DNA of 64,000 bases from Prauserella_A oleivorans (GCF_042685745.1 NZ_JBHUNT010000001.1:5456001-5520000); one strand, 5' to 3'; shown: positions 15,633-24,956, counted from the first letter of the stretch. Notes: generated from the letters alone by a model not told the origin. Numbers and translations: made by a program.

Positions 15633-15901
15633 AAGAACCTCATCTCCTTCTCGCCTCTGTGGCCTCGGTCACATCGATGAGGACTACCTGACCACACCGC
15701 GACTGGGCTTGAAAGGGCCGCAGTCGCGGCGGAACGCGACAAATGTCTCGCTCGAATACAGCACCCACAGCGACCCAGTCTGGGCAGCGAGGGTGAGGCC
15801 GCGACCGAGTGTCACAAGCTGGCGGGGCCCTGGAGTACCCCACAGCGCGCGATCGGCCTCGCACGGGCAGGATGGGGGTCCAGTAGGTTGCGGCGGAAGA
15901 C

Positions 15902-17128
15902 TCAGCGAGCCGGCCTCGGCAGCATCCGGTCGCTGACGATCTTCTTCTGGATCTCGCTGGTGCCCTCGAATATCGTGGTCAGGCGCGCGTCGCGCCAATA
16001 GCGCTCGATGGGCCAGTCCCGGGTGTATCCGTTGCCGCCGTGCAGTTGCAGGGCCTGACCGGTGACCTCGACCGCCATCTCGGTGGCTAGGAGCTTCGTC
16101 ATCGCGGCTTCGGTCTCGCACGGAGCGCCTGCGTCCATCATGGCGGCGACCTTCTGGTAGAAGGCGCGTGACTCCTCAACGCGGGCCGCCATGGTGGCGA
16201 GGGTGAAGCGTAGAGCTTGGAAGTCGGCGAGGGGGTGTCCGAACTGCACGCGCTCCTGTAGGTAGCGGATGCTGTCCTCCACGGCGGCGCGGGCGAGGCC
16301 GACAGCCCGGGCGGCGGTTTGGACCCTGGCGACGTTGAGGCCGGCCTCGACGGCTCGGAATCCGTGGCCCTCGGCGCCGGAGAAACCGAAGGGCTCGGCG
16401 ATGTCGGCGTCGGTGACCCGCACGTTCTCGAAGGTGAGGTTCCAGCTGACCAGGCCGTGGTAGCCGATCTTGTCGATCGGCTCTCCGCTGACACCATCCG
16501 GAAACGACTGCCTCGCCTTCGGCAGGACGAACGTCTGGATGGGTCCGGGCTCGTCGCCGTCCATGACGCGGCACATCACCAAGATGAAGTCGCCCTCGAA
16601 CGCGTTGCCGCACCACCGCTTGCGTCCCGAGATCAGGTAGCCATCACCGTCTCGGACCGCGACGGTGCTGATCGAGGCCAGGTCCGAGCCGGACTCGGGT
16701 TCCGAGAGGGCTGCGGCGCCGATCCAGCGGCCCTGTGCGCTGAGTCGACGAGTGCGCTCGGTGCGCTCGTCATCGGCGAACCGCGTGCCGAGGCCCTGGC
16801 CGCGGGCGATGATGCTGGCCACGCTGAGCCATCCGCGCGCCAGCTCCTCGGAGATCATGCAGTAGTCGAAGACGCCGAGTCCCAGCCCGCCGTACGCCTT
16901 CGGGATCGTGATTCCGAAGTAGCCGCGCTCGGAGAGGCCGTCGAGGATCGACTGCGGGAGCGGTGCCTCGGTCTTGTCGAGTTCGTTGGCCGTGGGCAGG
17001 ACGTGGTCGTAGACGAAGGCACGAGCCTCGCTGAGCAACGCAACGCGCTCCTCGGTCCGCCACGGTGCAACGAGCTCGGGGGGCTTAGGGGTGAGGGCGA
17101 TGTCGGCGATGAAGGCGTTCTTGTTCAC
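15902..17128 (-). CDS. acyl-CoA dehydrogenase
   Basis: 408 residues of the acyl-CoA dehydrogenase family: GYFGITIPKAYGGLG in the N-terminal helical domain, ALSEPESGSDLASI (substrate/FAD strand), NAFEGDFILVMCRV, and C-terminal QLHGGNGYTRDWPIERYWRDARLTTIFEGTSEIQKKIV. The catalytic base position is within or near the FEGTSEIQ segment. It oxidises an acyl-CoA to the 2-enoyl-CoA with FAD. GTG at 17128 follows GGAGG and overlaps the TGA of the hydrolase (GTGA). It is the last gene of the leftward island operon. The acyl chain acted on is not predictable. Confidence 0.9.
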   Translation of the reverse strand: MNKNAFIADIALTPKPPELVAPWRTEERVALLSEARAFVYDHVLPTANELDKTEAPLPQSILDGLSERGYFGITIPKAYGGLGLGVFDYCMISEELARGWLSVASIIARGQGLGTRFADDERTERTRRLSAQGRWIGAAALSEPESGSDLASISTVAVRDGDGYLISGRKRWCGNAFEGDFILVMCRVMDGDEPGPIQTFVLPKARQSFPDGVSGEPIDKIGYHGLVSWNLTFENVRVTDADIAEPFGFSGAEGHGFRAVEAGLNVARVQTAARAVGLARAAVEDSIRYLQERVQFGHPLADFQALRFTLATMAARVEESRAFYQKVAAMMDAGAPCETEAAMTKLLATEMAVEVTGQALQLHGGNGYTRDWPIERYWRDARLTTIFEGTSEIQKKIVSDRMLPRPAR

Positions 17129-18081
17129 CGTGAACCCTCCCCCGTCCCTCCAGCCAGGTGGAGGCGAAGATAGGCGCCGATCTCTTCCATCGCCTTGAGC
17201 GATTCGGGGATCTGGGCGGCGAAGAAGGGCAAGATGTGGATCATTCGCGGCCACACATCGAGGTCGACCCGACCGCCTGCCTCTCGGATGCGCCGCGCGA
17301 CCCGGACAGCGTCGTCGAAGAGGACCTCGGAGGTGCCCACCACGATGAGGACGGGCGGCAAACCATGGAGGTCGGCGAAGAGCGGTGAAGCTCCGGGGTC
17401 GGTGAAGTCCGCGTCCTCGCTGCCGAGGTAGCGCACGGCATAGGAGTGGCTGCCGGCGGGTGTGACGATCGGGTCGAGGTGCGCTCGCTCGCGGACCGAG
17501 TCGCCCGCATAGGCGAGATCGGCGAGAGGTGAAAGGCACACTGCCGCCCCTGGCATTGCGGAACCATCGTCCCGCAGACGCACGAGCACAGAGAGGGTGA
17601 GGCCGCCGCCGGCCGAATCGCCCGCGACCGCGACGCGCGCGGCGTCGATGCCCGTGTCCAGCACTGCTCGAACGACGCTGACGCAGTCGTCGAGGGCCGC
17701 GGGATAGGGGTTCTCGGGCGCTAGCCGATACCCGACAGTCACCACCGTCGACCCTGTCAGGCTCGAGAGCCTTGCAGCCATGCCCCGGTAGCCCTCGATC
17801 GTCCCGATCGCGAAGCCGCCTCCGTGAAGGTAGATGATGATCGACTCGGCCGTGCTGCCGGGCGCCGAGACCCACTCGACAGGGACGCCACCGAGCGTGT
17901 CGGGTCGGATGTCGGCGCCGTCCGGGACCGCGTTGAAGCCTGCGGCGAAGCGCTCGAAGTTCGCCCGGAGCTCATCGATGGGAGTCGTGTCCGCGGCGAA
18001 GGGAGAGGCGCGGAGACGGGCGACGAGGTCGTCGAACTCGGGACTGGTAGCGAACAGATCCACGGTCGAGTGGTGTGTCAC
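17125..18081 (-). CDS. alpha/beta hydrolase, hormone-sensitive-lipase family esterase
   Basis: 318 residues. HGGGF (about 84-88) forms the oxyanion hole and GDSAGG (about 151-156) holds the nucleophile Ser; an acidic residue in the SEVLFDDA region and the His of MIHILPFF complete the likely triad. HSL-family esterases hydrolyse short-chain esters or lactones in the cytoplasm. Next to a Baeyer-Villiger monooxygenase this suggests hydrolysis of the ester or lactone that enzyme makes (inference). The GTG start overlaps the stop of the CoA-transferase (GTGA), and the gene overlaps the acyl-CoA dehydrogenase in the same way. Confidence 0.9.
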   Translation of the reverse strand: MTHHSTVDLFATSPEFDDLVARLRASPFAADTTPIDELRANFERFAAGFNAVPDGADIRPDTLGGVPVEWVSAPGSTAESIIIYLHGGGFAIGTIEGYRGMAARLSSLTGSTVVTVGYRLAPENPYPAALDDCVSVVRAVLDTGIDAARVAVAGDSAGGGLTLSVLVRLRDDGSAMPGAAVCLSPLADLAYAGDSVRERAHLDPIVTPAGSHSYAVRYLGSEDADFTDPGASPLFADLHGLPPVLIVVGTSEVLFDDAVRVARRIREAGGRVDLDVWPRMIHILPFFAAQIPESLKAMEEIGAYLRLHLAGGTGEGSR

Positions 18082-19277
18082 GGGGTTGCTCCTTCGGAGT
18101 TCTCCGATGCGCGCGGACGGCCGACCAGGTCCGCGTGTTCGTCGAGGAATGGTGCGCGGACGAGCGGGTCCGGCTTCGACCTGCTGAACTTGAGCGGCTG
18201 GCCGGCGAGGATGGCAGGGCGTGAGGCGCCCGGATTCTCAACCTCTACGAGCATTTCGCGCACGTGCGCGTGCGGGTCGGCGAAGATGTCGGAGACGTCG
18301 TTGACTTGGCTGTACGGCACCTGCCCGCCGAGCAGTTCGGTGAGCTGAGCCCGGGTGAGGTCCCGAGTCCAGCTCTCGAGCAGTTCACGGATGTCGCCCC
18401 GGTGTTGGGAGCGCTCGTACTCGGTGAGGAACCGGGGGTCGTCGATGAGGTCCGGGCGTCCCATGATCCGGCACAGCTTCTCCCACCGCAGCTGGGTGGT
18501 CGCCGCGATCGCGATGTAGCCGTCGGCGACCTCGAGGACATCGAACGGTGTCAGGATGGGGTGGGTGTTGCCGATCGGACGTGGGACGGCATCGGTGTAG
18601 GAGTGCTAGTAGACGATGCGTTCGCACAGCGACAAGATCGCGTCGTACATCGCGATGTCGACATGTTGGCCCAGACCGCTGCGCTGGGCCTCGAAGAGCG
18701 CGGCGAGGATGCCGGTCATGAGCATCGCCCCGGGGAAGATGTCACCGACGCCTGGTCCGATCTTGATCGGCTTGCCGTCCTCGGTGCCGGTGATGCTCAG
18801 CGGGCCGGCCATCGCCTGGATGGTGATGTCCATGGCCGGCCAGTCGATGTAGGGGCTACGTCCCGCCCAGGCCGAGCCGAAGCCGGTGAGCGTTCCGTAG
18901 ACGAGCGCAGGGTTCAGCTCGGAGAGTCGGTCATAGCCGATCCCGAGGCGATCTACCACACCTGGACCGAAGTTCTCGACGAACACGTCCGCGTCGCGGA
19001 CGAGGTCGAAGAGCGCCTGCCTGCCCTCCTCGGTCTTCAGGTCGAGGACCACGCTCTTCTTGCCCCGGTTGACGCTTTGGAAGTATCCGCCGAGGGTCGG
19101 GCCTGAGTCGCCTTCTGAACGGATCGGCTCGGGGCCGACGCGCCGCGTCGGGTCGCCGTGGGGCGCCTCGACCTTGATGACCTCTGCGCCCAGGTCGGCC
19201 AGGATCATGGTGCCGTAGGGTCCGGCGAGGGCGGCGGTGAGGTCGATGACCCGTACGCCGTGCAAGGGGCCGCTCAT
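18078..19277 (-). pseudogene. type III CoA-transferase (CaiB/BaiF) interrupted by an in-frame amber codon
   Basis: The 400-codon frame encodes a near-full-length family III CoA-transferase: VRVIDLTAALAGPYGTMILADLGAEVIKVE at the N-terminus, SVNRGKKSVVLDLK, and DVFVENFGPGVVDRLGIGYD with the catalytic-Asp region further on. After LSLCERIVY a TAG (18606-18608) stops translation, yet the same frame continues with sensible family sequence (HSYTDAVPRPIGNTHPI, IAIAATTQLRWEKLC) to its own TGA at 18078. A single C-to-T change of CAG would explain it. The start has GGAAGG upstream. Either a recent pseudogene, a suppressed stop, or a sequencing error. Confidence 0.8.
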
Positions 19278-19302
19278 CTGACATCCTTCCCGGTCGCGGC
19301 GT

Positions 19303-19440
19303 TCACAGCTGGCCGTTCACGGACGCGCGGTGGAGCACTGTCTCGAAGATCCGCGCCGTGGCGGCGTCGACCATGTTGCCGTCGATGACCACGGCGCCCT
19401 CGCCACGCTCTTCGGCCTCTCGCAGTGTCCCGGGAGTGTG
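19303..19440 (-). pseudogene. C-terminal fragment of a CitE/HpcH-like CoA-ester lyase
   Basis: One frame reads LREAEERGEGAVVIDGNMV and DAATARIFETVLHRA before a TGA at 19303. The GAVVIDGNMVDAA segment matches the C-terminal end of HpcH/HpaI-CitE family CoA-ester lyases. Nothing of the rest of the gene remains. It joins directly to the start fragment of another gene (19424-19534), so a deletion probably fused two genes. Confidence 0.5.
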
Positions 19441-19534
19441 CGCTGAATCGAGGCAGCTTGGTCAGCGACTCGACGTCGAGCCACTCATAGAGCATGAAGT
19501 CGAGATCGCGGCGCGAGATGATCGTGGAGTCCAT
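19424..19534 (-). pseudogene. N-terminal fragment of a second acyl-CoA dehydrogenase
   Basis: From ATG 19534, with a GAGGAA ribosome-binding site, the frame gives MDSTIISRRDLDFMLYEWLD and then VESLTKLPRFSAHSRDT. This resembles the first 37 residues of the long-form acyl-CoA dehydrogenases that carry an extra N-terminal segment. After SRDT the frame turns into low-quality Arg-rich sequence up to 19274. The body of the enzyme is missing. Confidence 0.55.
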
Positions 19535-19541
19535 GACTTCC

Positions 19542-20273
19542 TCAGAGCGAGGCGCCGCCGTCGACCGCCAGCAGCGCGCCGGTGACGTAGGCGGACTCCT
19601 CGGCAGCCAGGAAGGCGATCGCGGTCGCGATCTCCGACGGCTCGGCGAAGCGGGCGATCGGGCCGGAGACCTCCGGGATGCGGGCCTCGGGGATGGTCGC
19701 CGTCATACGGGTCGCGGCGTTCGGCGAAACGCAGTTGACCGTGATCCCGAAGGACGCCAGCTCCTTCGCCGCCGTCTTGGTGAACCCGATGATCCCGGCC
19801 TTGGCAGTCGCGTAGTTCGCCTGCCCCAGGTTGCCGTGGAGCCCCGTGTAGGAGGTGATGTTGATGACCCGGCCGTATCCGCGCTCGCGGAAGTGCGGCA
19901 CCAGCGCTCGGGTGAACCGGAACGTCCCGCCCGCGTGCACGGCAAGGACGGCCTCCCAGTCCTCATCCGTCAGCTTCCAGAGCATGCGGTCACGCACGAT
20001 GCCGGCGTTGTTGACCAGGATGTCGACATGCCCGGTCTCGGCGATCGCCTGTGCGACGACACGTTCGGCGTCCTCGGTCTTCGAGACGTCGGCCTGGATG
20101 GCGAGGCCGCCGATGCTCTGCGCCGCGGATTCCAGCTCGGCGCCGTCGAAGTCGACCATCACGACGGCCGCTCCGCTGGTGGCGAACAGCTCGGCGATCG
20201 CCAGCCCGATGCCGCGGGCGGCGCCGGTGACGATCACGGTCCGGTCGGTGAAGTCGTACTTGATGTTGGTCAT
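19542..20273 (-). CDS. short-chain dehydrogenase/reductase (FabG-like)
   Basis: 243 residues with the complete classical SDR set: TGAARGIG cofactor loop (about 17-24), NNAG (about 88-91), catalytic Ser in NITSYTGL, YATAK (Tyr and Lys), and the C-terminal GALLAVDGG. The N-terminal Asp of VDFDGAE suggests NAD(H) preference. In this operon it would oxidise or reduce a 3-hydroxyacyl or alcohol intermediate (inference). It lies 67 bp downstream of the alcohol dehydrogenase. Confidence 0.92.
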   Translation of the reverse strand: MTNIKYDFTDRTVIVTGAARGIGLAIAELFATSGAAVVMVDFDGAELESAAQSIGGLAIQADVSKTEDAERVVAQAIAETGHVDILVNNAGIVRDRMLWKLTDEDWEAVLAVHAGGTFRFTRALVPHFRERGYGRVINITSYTGLHGNLGQANYATAKAGIIGFTKTAAKELASFGITVNCVSPNAATRMTATIPEARIPEVSGPIARFAEPSEIATAIAFLAAEESAYVTGALLAVDGGASL

Positions 20274-20340
20274 GCTTGCCTCGTCAATCGATGTTGCTGC
20301 GGTCTGTTGGGGCGGCGGTGCTGGCGCTACGTCGTGGCGG

Positions 20341-21348
20341 TCAGGGCCGCAGGACGATCCGGATCGGATTGCCGACCTGGTTGCGCAGGTGGTCCAGGGC
20401 GGTCTCGGCCTGGTCGAGTGGAAGCACCTCCGTGATCGACTCGCTGAGGTCCAGGCGGCCTGCAGCCGCGAGACGCACGAGCTCCTCGGTGTGGTGGCGT
20501 TCGGAGCCGTACGAGCCGATCACGCTCTTCTGCAGGCGAATCAGGCGCGCGCTGTCCTCGATCACAAGCGGGCCCTGGGGGATGCCCACCAGGACGACCC
20601 GGCCGCGTGCCTCGATCGCGTCGAAGGCCTGCTGCTGGACGCGGCCGTTGCCGACGAAGTCGAACGCGACGTCGATCGGACCGGCGGAGGCGAGCCTGTC
20701 CGCGAAGTCCTCCGCGGTCGGGTCGAGCGCGAGATCGGCGCCGGCACGTAGTGCCCGCGCGCGGGCGGCGGGTGCTGGGTCCACGGCGATGACCGGCGTC
20801 GCGCCGACCAGTCGCAGGAGCTTGACGGCGTGGTAGCCCAGGCCTCCCAGCCCCCAGACAGCGGCCGCCTCGGCCGGCCTGACTCGGCCGGCGTCGGTGA
20901 TCGCCGCCCAAGGGGTTGCGACGGCGTCGGGGATGATGGCTGCTTGGTCGAAGGGAAGGTCGGGGCCGACCGGGAGGACGCGCTCGGCAGGGACGACAAC
21001 GTAGGTCGCCCAGCCGCCGTCGTACTGCACGCCGGGGATCGAGGTCTCACCGTCGACGAATCCGACCGGGTGGACCAGCACGCGCTCGCCGATGGTGTGG
21101 CCGGTGACGCCGTCGCCGATCTCGTCGATCACTCCGGCGATCTCGTGGCCGAGGGTGACCTCACGCGGCATCCGGGCGGCGAGCTCTCCGTCGACGAAGT
21201 GGAGGTCGCTGTGGCACACGCCTGCGTACTCGACTCGGAGCCGCACCTGGTCGCGCCCTGCGTGCGGGACGGGGCGTTCGGTGACGGACAGGTTCCCCGT
21301 CGCGGTCTCGAGCCGGACCGCCATCATCGTGTCGGTGTGATCAGTCAT
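20341..21348 (-). CDS. zinc-type alcohol dehydrogenase (MDR family)
   Basis: 335 residues. Catalytic zinc ligands are C45 (GVCHSD) and the H68-E69 pair (GHE); the NAD(P)-binding turn is WGLGGLG (about 165-171). The four-Cys structural-zinc lobe found in classical ADHs is absent: the region reads HPVGFVDGETSIPGVQ. It oxidises an alcohol to the ketone or aldehyde, in this operon perhaps the substrate step before the Baeyer-Villiger monooxygenase. The ATG overlaps the stop of the PrpD gene (ATGA). Confidence 0.9.
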   Translation of the reverse strand: MTDHTDTMMAVRLETATGNLSVTERPVPHAGRDQVRLRVEYAGVCHSDLHFVDGELAARMPREVTLGHEIAGVIDEIGDGVTGHTIGERVLVHPVGFVDGETSIPGVQYDGGWATYVVVPAERVLPVGPDLPFDQAAIIPDAVATPWAAITDAGRVRPAEAAAVWGLGGLGYHAVKLLRLVGATPVIAVDPAPAARARALRAGADLALDPTAEDFADRLASAGPIDVAFDFVGNGRVQQQAFDAIEARGRVVLVGIPQGPLVIEDSARLIRLQKSVIGSYGSERHHTEELVRLAAAGRLDLSESITEVLPLDQAETALDHLRNQVGNPIRIVLRP

Positions 21349-22649
21349 GCCAGTTCTCCTGTGCCGGCCATCGCCAGCTGTCGTACGTCGTGCGTTGACT
21401 CGAGGGAGTCGAGTCGTCTCAGATCACTGAGAAGGCGATCTGCTGTGCGGGGCCTGATGGCATCGCTCGTGAGGTCTCGGAACTTCCGCTCGAGGGCCTG
21501 ACGGGACACAGACCCCGGCACTCCCGCGTCGCTGTCCGACGTCAGTCGGCCGCCGTCGGACAACACGACCTCGACCTTGGCGCGGGTCTTTCCGAAGCCC
21601 TCGTCTGTATGGAGCTCCACCGCCTGCATGAGACGCGATGTCTCCGCAGAGGCAGGCAGCGGGTCGGCGAAGCTCGCCGTGGTCACGTCGCCCTCGAATG
21701 CGATCGCCGTGCAGTAGGCGAGGCTGAACTTGCCCTCGAGACCGGTCTGGGGCGCCGGTATGGCGCACACCGGGAGCGTGATCGGTGGAACGGTGAGCTC
21801 GATCCGTGCGATGTCCGACGGCGACAGGTCGTGGGTCGTGCGGAGCGACTCGGCGCCAAGGATCGCGGCGTGGGTCCCGAAGCAGGACGGATAGGCCTTG
21901 AACAGGTGTGATCGGAGGGTCCACTCCGAGGCGAAGGGCACCACGACCGAGGCGAGATCGACCTCCGAGGCATGTGTGAGTGCGAAGCCCTGCGGACCGA
22001 AGACGCCATCACTCGCCGGCCCGACGAACCCGGCGGTCGCGAGCTGTGCCGCGAGGACTCCGGCCTGGGCGGCGCGGCCGGCGTTGAGTGGCTTCGCCAT
22101 CGACCCGAAGACGGACTTCAGCCCGGCGGCCTCGGTCGCGGCGATCGTCAGCGTCGTGCGGAGCTGAGTAGCGTCGGCGCCCAGTAGGAGGGCCGATGCG
22201 GTGGCGGCGCCGAACGCTCCGATGACCCCCGTGGTGTGGAAGCCGATGTCGTAGTGGGACGGGCTGATGGCGATGCCGATCCGCTCTTGGAGCTCGTAGC
22301 CGGCGACGAACGCGACGATGAGGTCGCGGCCGGTGCAGTCATCTTCACGACGCTGAAGGGACGCGAGAATCGCGGGGACAATGGTCGTCGACGGATGGGC
22401 GCCCGATCGGGGTGCCCAGTCGTCGAAATCCAGTGCGTGGGCCGCGGTCCCGAGCCGGAGGGCATCGTCGTCCGAGACGCTGGCGAGGATCGCCGCGGCC
22501 GGCTCGGAGGCGCCAGCCAGGCAGCAACCGAGCACATCGAGCACGCACAGGCGGGCCAGTTCGACTACGTCGTCGGGGATGTGCTCGAACTCGAGCGAGG
22601 CCGCTTCCTTGACGAGGAGGTCCAGCGGCCCGGCGTCGGCGGCAGTCAC
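21345..22649 (-). CDS. MmgE/PrpD-family protein
   Basis: 434 residues of the MmgE/PrpD fold: an N-terminal all-helical domain (FEHIPDDVVELARLCVLDVLGC), a central AHALDFDDWAP...SGAHPSTTIVPAILA segment (the family's HDxDD and HP positions), GLKSVFGSMAKPLNAGRAAQ, then a C-terminal alpha/beta domain with FKAYPSCFGTHAAI. The family includes 2-methylcitrate dehydratase, cis-aconitate decarboxylase and other lyases. This member's reaction cannot be assigned. The GTG start overlaps the monooxygenase stop (GTGA), and the gene is coupled to the downstream alcohol dehydrogenase. Confidence 0.88.
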   Translation of the reverse strand: MTAADAGPLDLLVKEAASLEFEHIPDDVVELARLCVLDVLGCCLAGASEPAAAILASVSDDDALRLGTAAHALDFDDWAPRSGAHPSTTIVPAILASLQRREDDCTGRDLIVAFVAGYELQERIGIAISPSHYDIGFHTTGVIGAFGAATASALLLGADATQLRTTLTIAATEAAGLKSVFGSMAKPLNAGRAAQAGVLAAQLATAGFVGPASDGVFGPQGFALTHASEVDLASVVVPFASEWTLRSHLFKAYPSCFGTHAAILGAESLRTTHDLSPSDIARIELTVPPITLPVCAIPAPQTGLEGKFSLAYCTAIAFEGDVTTASFADPLPASAETSRLMQAVELHTDEGFGKTRAKVEVVLSDGGRLTSDSDAGVPGSVSRQALERKFRDLTSDAIRPRTADRLLSDLRRLDSLESTHDVRQLAMAGTGELA

Positions 22650-24499
22650 GGACGCTCGGGGCTGGTGGTGACGAAGCCCTCGAGTTCGCCGTTCGCGAAC
22701 TTCTCGAGCAGTCGATAGTACGCGAGCGCGCCAGGACCGTAGCGGCCGCCGATGAACAAGTCGTCCATGCTGGTGGCCTTGCCCTCGGAGTTGTAGTAGC
22801 CAGGGGTGCATTCGAGGTAGAACTCGAACAATGCCTTGTTCTGCGGGGCGGTCCGGATGGTCTCGACCCACGCGTCGACAGCCTCCGGCTGCGCTTCGAC
22901 GATGCTGTCGCCGCGGGCGACGACCGTGGCGAGGATGTGGGCGACGTACTTGGCCTGCTCGTCGAGGAGGTGGACCGCGTTCACCGCTGAGACGGTTTGG
23001 AGGTTGCCGCCGATGAAGAACAGGTTGGGGAACCGATCGGTTGACATGCCGTGCAGCGTGCGGATGCCGGCGGAGCCCCAATGCTCGGAGAGGTCGATGC
23101 CGCGCCCGTGGAGTTCGAAGCCCGTCAGGCGGGTGTATTCGATGTTCGCCTCGAACCCGGTGGCCATCACGATGCAGTCGACCTGGTGCTCGACACCGTT
23201 GACCATCACTCCGGTCTTGGTGAAGCGTTCCACACCCTGGCCGCGGGTGTCGATCAAGTGGACGTTCGGGCGGTTGAACGCTGGGAGGTAGTCGTCGTGC
23301 CAACCTGGTCGCTTGCACCACCAGCGATACCAGGGCTTGAGTGCCTCTGCGGTCTCGGGGTCCTCGACTATGGAGTCGATGCGTGCGCGCAACTGGTTCA
23401 TCAACCGAAAGTCGTTGATGACGCTCAGCTCTGCGGCCTCTTCGGCGGTCGGCTTACGGCCAAGGCGCGCCTCGACCTTCTCCGGCGGCTCGGAGAGCAT
23501 GGCGAACGCGTCACACCATCCGTCGGCCACGAGGTCCTCGGCCGGCTCTTCGCCGTCGACGCGGGTGCCGAACTGGACGTGCGCCTGGAAGTTCTCGCGG
23601 CGCCGCTGCTGCCATCCCGGTGATGCATCAACCCAGTCGGGCCCCGTCTCGCACTGCCCGCGGACCCCGACGGTCGAGGGGGTGCGCTGAAACACCAGAA
23701 GCTTCTTCGCGTCCTTAGCGACGGCAGGCACGATCTGCAGCGCTGTCGCGCCCGTCCCGATCACTCCAACGGTCTTGTCGGCCAGACCGGTGAGACCGCC
23801 CTCGCTCGATCCGCCGGTGTAGCTGTAGTCCCAGCGGCTGGAGTGGAAGATGTGGCCCTCGAACTCGTCGATACCGGGTACGCCGGGGAGCTTGGGAAGG
23901 CTCTGCCGGCCGGCTGCCAGAACGAGGAAGTCGGTGGTGATCTCGTCGCCCCGGTCGGTCGTCAGCCGCCACACGTGCGCGTCCTCGACCCAGGCGGCGT
24001 CGGTGATCGTGGTCTGGAAGAGGGCTTTGTCGTAGAGGCCGTACTTCTCACCGATGAGCCGGCTGACGTGGAGCATCTCGTCGGCGTAGGCATAGCGGTG
24101 CTTCGGCATGTAGCCGAGCTCCTCGAGCAGCGGCATGTAGATGTGGGCTTCGATGTCGCACATCGCGCCGGGGTACCGGTTCCAGTACCAGGTTCCTCCG
24201 AAGTCGCCGCCGATCTCGATGATCCGAATGTCCCGAAACCCGGCTTCGTGGAGCCTCGCGCCTTGGACCAGGCCGCCGAACCCGCCGCCGACAATCACAA
24301 CCTGGGTGTGATCGTGGAGCGGCTCCCGGCTCAGCGGGCTCGACCACGGGTCCTTGCTGTAGTCGGCGAACTTTCCTGAGGTCGCGACGTACTGCTGCTT
24401 CCCGTCGGTCCGGATGCGGATATTGCGCTCGAGCTCATACTTGGCCTGCAGCTCCTCAGGGTCGAAGTCGAGCGGTCCAGTAAGTTCGCTGTTCACCAT
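22646..24499 (-). CDS. Baeyer-Villiger monooxygenase (class B flavoprotein)
   Basis: 617 residues. First dinucleotide fold GGGFGG (about 71-76), GGTWYWNRYPGAMCD, the diagnostic type I BVMO fingerprint FEGHIFHSSRWD (about 213-224), second fold GTGATA (about 248-253), and VMATGFEANI near the C-terminus. These enzymes use FAD, NADPH and O2 to insert oxygen next to a carbonyl, giving an ester or lactone. The extra N-terminal ~65 residues place it with the longer, cyclopentadecanone/phenylacetone-type BVMOs. ATG 24499 is preferred; an in-frame GTG at 24526 adds 9 residues. First gene of the island operon. The substrate is unknown. Confidence 0.93.
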   Translation of the reverse strand: MVNSELTGPLDFDPEELQAKYELERNIRIRTDGKQQYVATSGKFADYSKDPWSSPLSREPLHDHTQVVIVGGGFGGLVQGARLHEAGFRDIRIIEIGGDFGGTWYWNRYPGAMCDIEAHIYMPLLEELGYMPKHRYAYADEMLHVSRLIGEKYGLYDKALFQTTITDAAWVEDAHVWRLTTDRGDEITTDFLVLAAGRQSLPKLPGVPGIDEFEGHIFHSSRWDYSYTGGSSEGGLTGLADKTVGVIGTGATALQIVPAVAKDAKKLLVFQRTPSTVGVRGQCETGPDWVDASPGWQQRRRENFQAHVQFGTRVDGEEPAEDLVADGWCDAFAMLSEPPEKVEARLGRKPTAEEAAELSVINDFRLMNQLRARIDSIVEDPETAEALKPWYRWWCKRPGWHDDYLPAFNRPNVHLIDTRGQGVERFTKTGVMVNGVEHQVDCIVMATGFEANIEYTRLTGFELHGRGIDLSEHWGSAGIRTLHGMSTDRFPNLFFIGGNLQTVSAVNAVHLLDEQAKYVAHILATVVARGDSIVEAQPEAVDAWVETIRTAPQNKALFEFYLECTPGYYNSEGKATSMDDLFIGGRYGPGALAYYRLLEKFANGELEGFVTTSPERP

Positions 24500-24956
24500 G
24501 ATGTCCCCGTCAACGGACGCTGACACGTCCGAAAGTTGTTGACCCCGCGCGGCACCTTTTCCAGTGCGGGTGACATCGATTACACCAGCGCGTGACGGGC
24601 GTCATAAGCGCCTCTCGTCGTGATTGCGACGCGTCATTTGTCGTGTGTGCTCGGTCGCCGGATCATCCGTCTCGACTCGGCCGGAGGTGCAAACGTGCCG
24701 GCGACCAACTCCAGACACCGGTGCGTCGGGGGAACCCGGGCGCTCAGTGGTTCCAGACCCGGCGTACCGGGGCCGCCGTGCGGCCGGTCGGTGTTCCCTG
24801 GCGACTAGGGTCGTCGTTTCGGCCGTCCTCTGCCCAGCACACCCACACCACTCGATTCCGGAAGGCGGTGCGCTCGCAATCGGAGGCGGCGGTTACATGG
24901 GCGATACATAGGCCGCCCCCGGAGTGGCGTTCGTGCAGGTCAGCGGGACATGACGT
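24500..24956. other. gene-free right end of the island with the operon promoter region
   Basis: 457 bp between the monooxygenase start and the right repeat. No reading frame resembles a known protein, and no integrase or regulator is present. A near-palindromic 18-mer (ggtgacatcgattacacc, 24569-24586) lies about 70 bp upstream of the first operon gene and is a candidate operator for an unlinked regulator. The remainder shows nothing recognisable. Confidence 0.6.
24569..24586. promoter_or_regulatory. near-palindrome upstream of the island operon
   Basis: An imperfect 18-bp dyad centred on TCGA with GGTG/CACC ends. Size and position fit a GntR- or TetR-type operator. No matching regulator gene exists in the island. 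Confidence 0.3.

Noticed and set aside
24500..24956. Integrase or excisionase gene beside the right island boundary
   Set aside because: All frames were read; none shows the tyrosine or serine recombinase motifs or a plausible start.
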